From Streptomyces globosus (lineage in GTDB: Bacteria > Actinomycetota > Actinomycetes > Streptomycetales > Streptomycetaceae), in NCBI RefSeq assembly GCF_003325375.1, contig NZ_CP030862.1, forward strand, positions 3,413,501 through 3,477,500: DNA of 64,000 nt. Direction: 5' to 3'. Below, one piece after another: positions 60,938 to 64,000 of the stretch (its first letter is position 1; the number at the start of each line of letters is the position of its first letter). The notes under the pieces were generated by a model. It made no database searches, had not been told where the DNA came from, and saw only the letters and a program-made list of their open reading frames with translations. The translations under genes were made by a program, and so were the position numbers.

Positions 60938-62128
60938 TCAGACGGGAAGGGCTGCCTCGGCGGCGTACCGGACGGGCAGTTCGGCCAGTCCGCGGGCGCG
61001 CAGCGACGGGCGTCGGCGCGGGGCGCCCGCGGCTTCGAGGACGGGGAAGCGCTCCAGGAGGGCGGCCAGCGCGATCTCGGTCTCCGCGCGGGCCAGGGGA
61101 GCGCCGAGGCAGTAGTGGATGCCGTGGCCCAGGGCGAGGTGCCCGGAGGTGTCGCGGCCGGTGTCGAGGATGTCGGGGCGGGAGAAGCGGGCCGGGTCGC
61201 GGTTGGCTGCCGAGAGGGACAGCAGGACGGTCTCCCCGGCCGGGACGGTGACCCCGGCGATGGTGACGTCCTCGGTCGGGAAGCGGCGGATGGCGAGCAG
61301 CGCGGGCCCCTCGTAGCGGGCGAACTCCTCGACGGCGGCCGGGAGCCGCGCGGGGTCCCGGCGGAGCAGCTCCAGCTGTGCGGGGTGTTCCAGGAGGGCG
61401 TGGACGGCGTTGCCGATGAGCTGGACGGTGTTCTCGTAGCCGGCGAAGAGGATGAGGAAGGCGAGGGACATCAGCTCGTCCTCGCCGAGCCGGTCGCCGT
61501 CGGAGTCGCGTACGGCGATCAGGTCGGAGAGGAGGTCGTCGGCGGGGCGGCTGCGCTTGTGGCCGATCAGCTCGGTGAGGAAGCTGAGCATCGACACCAC
61601 CGCCTCCTTCGCGGCGCGGGGCCGGCTCGGGTCGGGGGCGATCAGGGTGTCGGTCCAGGCGCGGAAGTCGAGGCGGCGGTCCTCGGGGATGCCGAGCAGG
61701 TCGCAGATGACGATCACGGGCAGCGGCGCGGCGTACGCGGCGACGAAGTCGGCCGTACCGGCGGGGCCGAGGTCGTCGAGGAGCCGGTCCGCTGTCGCGC
61801 GGATCGGCGCGCGCAACTGCTCGGTGCGGCGCGGGGTGAAGGCGCGGCTCACGAGCTTGCGGATGCGGGTGTGGTCGGGCGGATCCATGTTGAGGAGGTT
61901 GGCGTCGAGGGCCGGCGGAAGGGAAAGCCCGCGGTAGCTGCCCTCGTTGGCGTGGGCCTTGTCCAGTGACAGCCGCGGGTCGGCGAGTGCGGCGCGCACG
62001 TCGTCGTACCGGGTGACGAGCCAGGCCGGCATGCCGTCGGTGCCGGTGATCCGGCAGACGGGCGCAGCGTCCCGCAGCTTCTCGTAGGCGGAGTAGGGGT
62101 GTTCGAGCAGTTCGGCCTGAAGATCCAT
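60938..62128 (-). CDS. Cytochrome P450, actinomycete class I type
   Basis: 396 residues. The I-helix oxygen-activation motif is FAGYENT, the K-helix ExxR lies in the EGPALLAIRRF region, and the haem-binding loop is LGHGIHYCLGAPLAR with the thiolate cysteine; the usual FxxG start of that loop reads LALG. PYSAYEKLRDAAPVCRI at the start and MDPPDHTRIRKLVSRAFTP are typical of the CYP105/CYP107-like enzymes. It needs a ferredoxin and reductase, neither of which is adjacent. ATG 62128 has no Shine-Dalgarno sequence; TAGGCT lies 6 nt before it and could give a leaderless message. Substrate unknown. Confidence 0.94.
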   Translation of the reverse strand: MDLQAELLEHPYSAYEKLRDAAPVCRITGTDGMPAWLVTRYDDVRAALADPRLSLDKAHANEGSYRGLSLPPALDANLLNMDPPDHTRIRKLVSRAFTPRRTEQLRAPIRATADRLLDDLGPAGTADFVAAYAAPLPVIVICDLLGIPEDRRLDFRAWTDTLIAPDPSRPRAAKEAVVSMLSFLTELIGHKRSRPADDLLSDLIAVRDSDGDRLGEDELMSLAFLILFAGYENTVQLIGNAVHALLEHPAQLELLRRDPARLPAAVEEFARYEGPALLAIRRFPTEDVTIAGVTVPAGETVLLSLSAANRDPARFSRPDILDTGRDTSGHLALGHGIHYCLGAPLARAETEIALAALLERFPVLEAAGAPRRRPSLRARGLAELPVRYAAEAALPV

Positions 62129-62291
62129 GGGGTCAGCCTAGGTTGTGCCGGCGGATCAGCCTGCAGGCCTCCCGCCATGCCGCCTCGGCGTCCCGCGCGT
62201 CGTCGAGGCCGGATCGCGGATCCCGCCGCGCCCGTACGCGGGGGACCGCTCCGGACCCTCGGAGGCGGGGCGTGCTGCCGACTCCGGAGGG

Positions 62292-62846
62292 TCAGCGTGC
62301 GACGGGCACGGAAAGGGCGGCCTCGACGGACGTGTACGTCACCCCGTGGTCCGCAAGGACTTCCGCGACGACCCCGCCGGTCGTGGTGAGGGCCAGGAGG
62401 ACGTGTTCGTCGCCGATCTCCCGGTCCTTGCGGGCCAGGGCGATCCGGAGGGACTTCTCCAGCACCGTCTTCGCCTCCCGGGAGAAGGACCTGCGGCCGG
62501 ACCGCCATCCGGCGCCCCTTCGGCCGCCGGCGAGCGCGCCCCGGCCGTGCGCCTCCTCCACCCGGGCCACGATCGCGCCGACGTCGATGCCGAGGCCCTC
62601 CAGGGCCTCCGCGTCCGCCCGGGACAGCCCGGCCCGCCGCCGGGCATCGGCCAGGGCGGCGGCCACCGCGGGCCGGCGATCCGACGGGCACAGCCCGCGC
62701 AGCGCCGCCGCGGCCCGGGTGTCCTCCCGGTCGAGGAGCGCCAGCAGCAGGTGCTCCCCGGTCACGGTGGCGGAGCCGGTCCGCTCGGCGTACTCCACCG
62801 AGCCCTTCACCACCGCGCGTGCGTCCTGCGTGAATCGCTCGAACAT
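62292..62846 (-). CDS. Clp N-domain protein
   Basis: 184 residues. Two repeats of the ClpA/ClpC N-terminal fold: MFERFTQDARAVVKGSVEYAERTGSATVTGEHLLLALLDRED (about 1-45) and REAKTVLEKSLRIALARKDREIGDEHVLLALTTTGG (about 120-160), which follow the F...A...L..A...A...G...I..EHLLLAL pattern. No ATPase domain is present, so it is an adaptor-type or orphan N domain that may bind substrates for a Clp unfoldase. Its ATG overlaps the stop of the upstream HTH gene (TGATG), so the two are translationally coupled. GGGAGG precedes ATG 62846. Function unknown. Confidence 0.9.
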   Translation of the reverse strand: MFERFTQDARAVVKGSVEYAERTGSATVTGEHLLLALLDREDTRAAAALRGLCPSDRRPAVAAALADARRRAGLSRADAEALEGLGIDVGAIVARVEEAHGRGALAGGRRGAGWRSGRRSFSREAKTVLEKSLRIALARKDREIGDEHVLLALTTTGGVVAEVLADHGVTYTSVEAALSVPVAR

Positions 62847-63055
62847 CACTGCCTCCCGTACTTCTTGTGGACGGCCTGCCGGCTGACACCCAGCTCGGTC
62901 GCGATCTCCTGCCACGACCACCCCTGGTTGCGCGCACTGCGCACCTGGACGGCTTCCAACTGCTCCAGCAGCCGCCGCAGCGCGGACACGGCCCGCAGTC
63001 CCACCCGCGGGTCACGGTCGCCTGCACGGGCGGCCAGATCGGTCGCATCGGTCAT
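62846..63055 (-). CDS. Small helix-turn-helix DNA-binding protein
   Basis: 69 residues. The C-terminal half is a helix-turn-helix, WSWQEIATELGVSRQAVHKKYG, preceded by a long helix (ALRRLLEQLEAVQVRSAR) that probably dimerises. This is a compact regulator always found, in my recollection of actinomycete genomes, next to a Clp N-domain gene. The start ATG 63055 has no Shine-Dalgarno sequence; TTGACA-N17-TAGATT ends 6 nt upstream, so the message is probably leaderless. Two palindromes in that promoter are the likely binding sites of the protein itself. Confidence 0.9.
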   Translation of the reverse strand: MTDATDLAARAGDRDPRVGLRAVSALRRLLEQLEAVQVRSARNQGWSWQEIATELGVSRQAVHKKYGRQ

Positions 63056-63057
63056 GC

Positions 63058-63102
63058 TGTCAATCTACGTTGACATGATGATGCTGTCAATCGTTGTTGA
63101 CA
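63058..63102 (-). promoter_or_regulatory. Leaderless promoter with two identical-type operators
   Basis: TGTCAATCTACGTTGACA (63058-63075) and TGTCAATCGTTGTTGACA (63085-63102) are two 18-bp palindromes, TGTCAA-N6-TTGACA, 27 bp apart. Read on the minus strand, TTGACA (63085-63090) and TAGATT (63062-63067) form a promoter with a 17-bp spacer whose start point is at or one base from ATG 63055. The sites overlap both elements. Confidence 0.8.
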
Positions 63103-63249
63103 CACGGGGCTGTCCCGTGCCCTGAGCATGTACAGGCGGCCCCGGTGAGCGGCTCCTCCGCGCCGCAGGCCGAAGGGCAGCGACCGCGGGCATGGGCGGG
63201 GGCGGGGGCTTCGGGCCCCCGCCCCCTGCGGTGTGGGTGTGCGGCGGTC

Positions 63250-63618
63250 TCAGAGGCGGCCGCCGGTCAGGCGCGACAGGGGGCCGCGCCGGCGGAGGCC
63301 CGCACGGCGGCCCGCCGCGTACGAGACGGCGACGAGCGCAGCCGTCCCGCTCGCCGTACCCGCGGCCGCGGCCTTGCGGGCCCGGACCGGCGCCCACAGC
63401 AGGCCGGCCCGGCCGGCGGCGGACCGGAGTGCCCGGGCGGCGGTGGTGGTCTTCTCCGCGATCTGGGAGGGGAGGGCGGTCAGCGTGCCGGAACCGTGCT
63501 CCCCGAGTTCGCCGCCGGCCTTCCCCGCGGCGCCGGCCGCCCGCCCACGCGTCGTGCCGCCGTTCGAATCGGCGTTGTCGGAAGGGGACTTGGTGTGGGG
63601 CTTCCGAGATGCAGTCAT
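63250..63618 (-). CDS. Uncharacterised protein, probably membrane-associated
   Basis: 122 residues. The first 55 are polar and glycine-rich (SRKPHTKSPSDNADSNGGTTRG), the middle is alanine-rich (IAEKTTTAARALRSAAGRAGLLWAPVRARKAAAAGTASGTAALVAVSYAAGRRAG), where GTAALVAVSYAAG may cross the membrane. The reading frame has strong GC at third positions. I do not recognise the family. The upstream neighbour at 63847 appears disrupted. No clear ribosome binding site. Confidence 0.55.
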   Translation of the reverse strand: MTASRKPHTKSPSDNADSNGGTTRGRAAGAAGKAGGELGEHGSGTLTALPSQIAEKTTTAARALRSAAGRAGLLWAPVRARKAAAAGTASGTAALVAVSYAAGRRAGLRRRGPLSRLTGGRL

Positions 63619-63676
63619 GCTCTGCGTCTGGCCGACCGGCCCTTCCCCAAACGTGGCTCCTCCCGGCCACAGCACC

Positions 63677-63847
63677 AGGGCCCAGCGGGCCCAGGTCCAG
63701 GTTGAGGTCCTCCGCCGTCAGGCCGAAGCGGCGGCGCAGCAGCGCCATCCGGTCCTCCAGCAGCATCAGCGTCAGCCCCAGCCGCTCCTCCTGCTCCTCG
63801 CTCAGGTCTCCGGCCTCCACGCGCCTGAGCGTCGCCTGGCGCTCCAT
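63677..63847 (-). pseudogene. Start of a small conserved helical protein, 3' end apparently frameshifted
   Basis: From ATG 63847 (AGGAAA about 10 nt upstream) the frame reads about 57 residues of plausible protein: ERQATLRRVEAGDLSEEQEERLGLTLM and LLRRRFGLTAEDLNLDLGPLG, a charged two-helix unit. After that the same frame runs on for 200 residues through arginine- and proline-rich sequence overlapping the gene at 63250-63618, which is not credible. I therefore mark only the first part. Either a short deletion removed the natural stop or this is a sequence error. No function known. Confidence 0.4.
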
Positions 63848-63920
63848 TCAGCTGCTGTTTCCTGCCGCGTATGGGCGCCCGACGCACCCTCAAACTCCGG
63901 CGCAGGGAACCGGGGACGAC

Positions 63921-63961
63921 GGAGGGGGTGGGCGGAAGACATCCCTCCGCCCACCCCTTCC
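63921..63961 (-). terminator. Strong hairpin at the right edge
   Basis: GGAGGGGGTGGGCGGA (63921-63936) and TCCGCCCACCCCTTCC (63946-63961) pair at 15 of 16 positions. On the minus strand it follows stop codons in all three frames (63973-63991), so it probably ends a minus-strand gene that lies to the right of the window; its sequence cannot be identified from the few bases present. Confidence 0.7.
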
Positions 63962-64000
63962 GGTGCGCCCCGTCAGGCTGTCAGGTGGTCAGGCCGCCCC

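Noticed and set aside
63094..63705. Plus-strand frame of 203 codons starting next to the HTH promoter
   Set aside because: Composition is Arg/Gly/Ala-rich with no motif, and it is antisense to the more plausible gene at 63250-63618.

Overview
The window reads as chromosomal DNA of a Streptomyces-type actinomycete. GC content and third-position GC are very high, GTG and TTG starts and stop/start overlaps are common, and the gene content is typical: a WhiB-like protein, ECF41 and ECF42 sigma factors, a SigB/SigF-type sigma factor with partner-switching proteins, and a near-leaderless HTH gene. I see no rRNA, tRNA, CRISPR array or intact insertion sequence. One 154-bp MITE-like element is present at 50009-50162.

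Layout. 1-2060: end of an acetyltransferase, an orphan C-terminal decarboxylase fragment and a SigB/SigF-family sigma factor. 2305-10113 (minus): a signalling block with a hybrid kinase carrying five tandem HAMP repeats, an ANTAR/GAF/PAS/SpoIIE phosphatase, a STAS antagonist and an RsbW-like kinase, which plausibly controls the adjacent sigma factor. 10380-13048: a WhiB-like protein, then the most unusual locus in the window, a macrodomain gene followed by a uracil-DNA-glycosylase/ADP-ribosyltransferase fusion, with a LexA-like box upstream. 13214-19118: VOC protein, two uncharacterised genes, an ECF42 sigma factor with its DGPF/YCII partner, a Na+/H+ antiporter and a divergently transcribed tsaD. 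19302-24665: M20 amidohydrolase, a GH65 disaccharide phosphorylase coupled to beta-phosphoglucomutase, and cutA.

24836-31427: secreted lipase, then a CseB/CseC-like two-component system and a MacB-type ABC exporter. Direct GATAC repeats at 11-bp phasing precede both the regulator and the ABC genes. 31447-35512: GNAT, an uncharacterised protein, and a MarR/MMPL efflux pair that share a perfect 12-bp inverted-repeat operator. 35661-43047: small secreted and hypothetical genes, a spore-photoproduct-lyase-like radical SAM protein, an AraC protein fused to a STAS-like domain, a SpoIIE phosphatase, a GlxA-type regulator and gap. 43175-46534: AraC regulator, then a rifampicin-monooxygenase-like gene preceded by a rifamycin-associated element.

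46684-54366: PRC-barrel protein, tiny membrane protein, isochorismatase, SDR, ECF41 sigma factor with the MITE-like element just upstream, aromatic-acid-exporter-like protein, PPK2, carbonic anhydrase and a secreted collagen-like protein. 54667-58755: a TetR-controlled cluster (TetR, MFS exporter, SRPBCC protein, carotenoid oxygenase) with matching operators. 58786-63847: lipoprotein, SDR, P450, and a translationally coupled HTH/Clp-N pair whose promoter carries two copies of an 18-bp palindrome. The right edge holds a strong hairpin, probably the terminator of a minus-strand gene outside the window.
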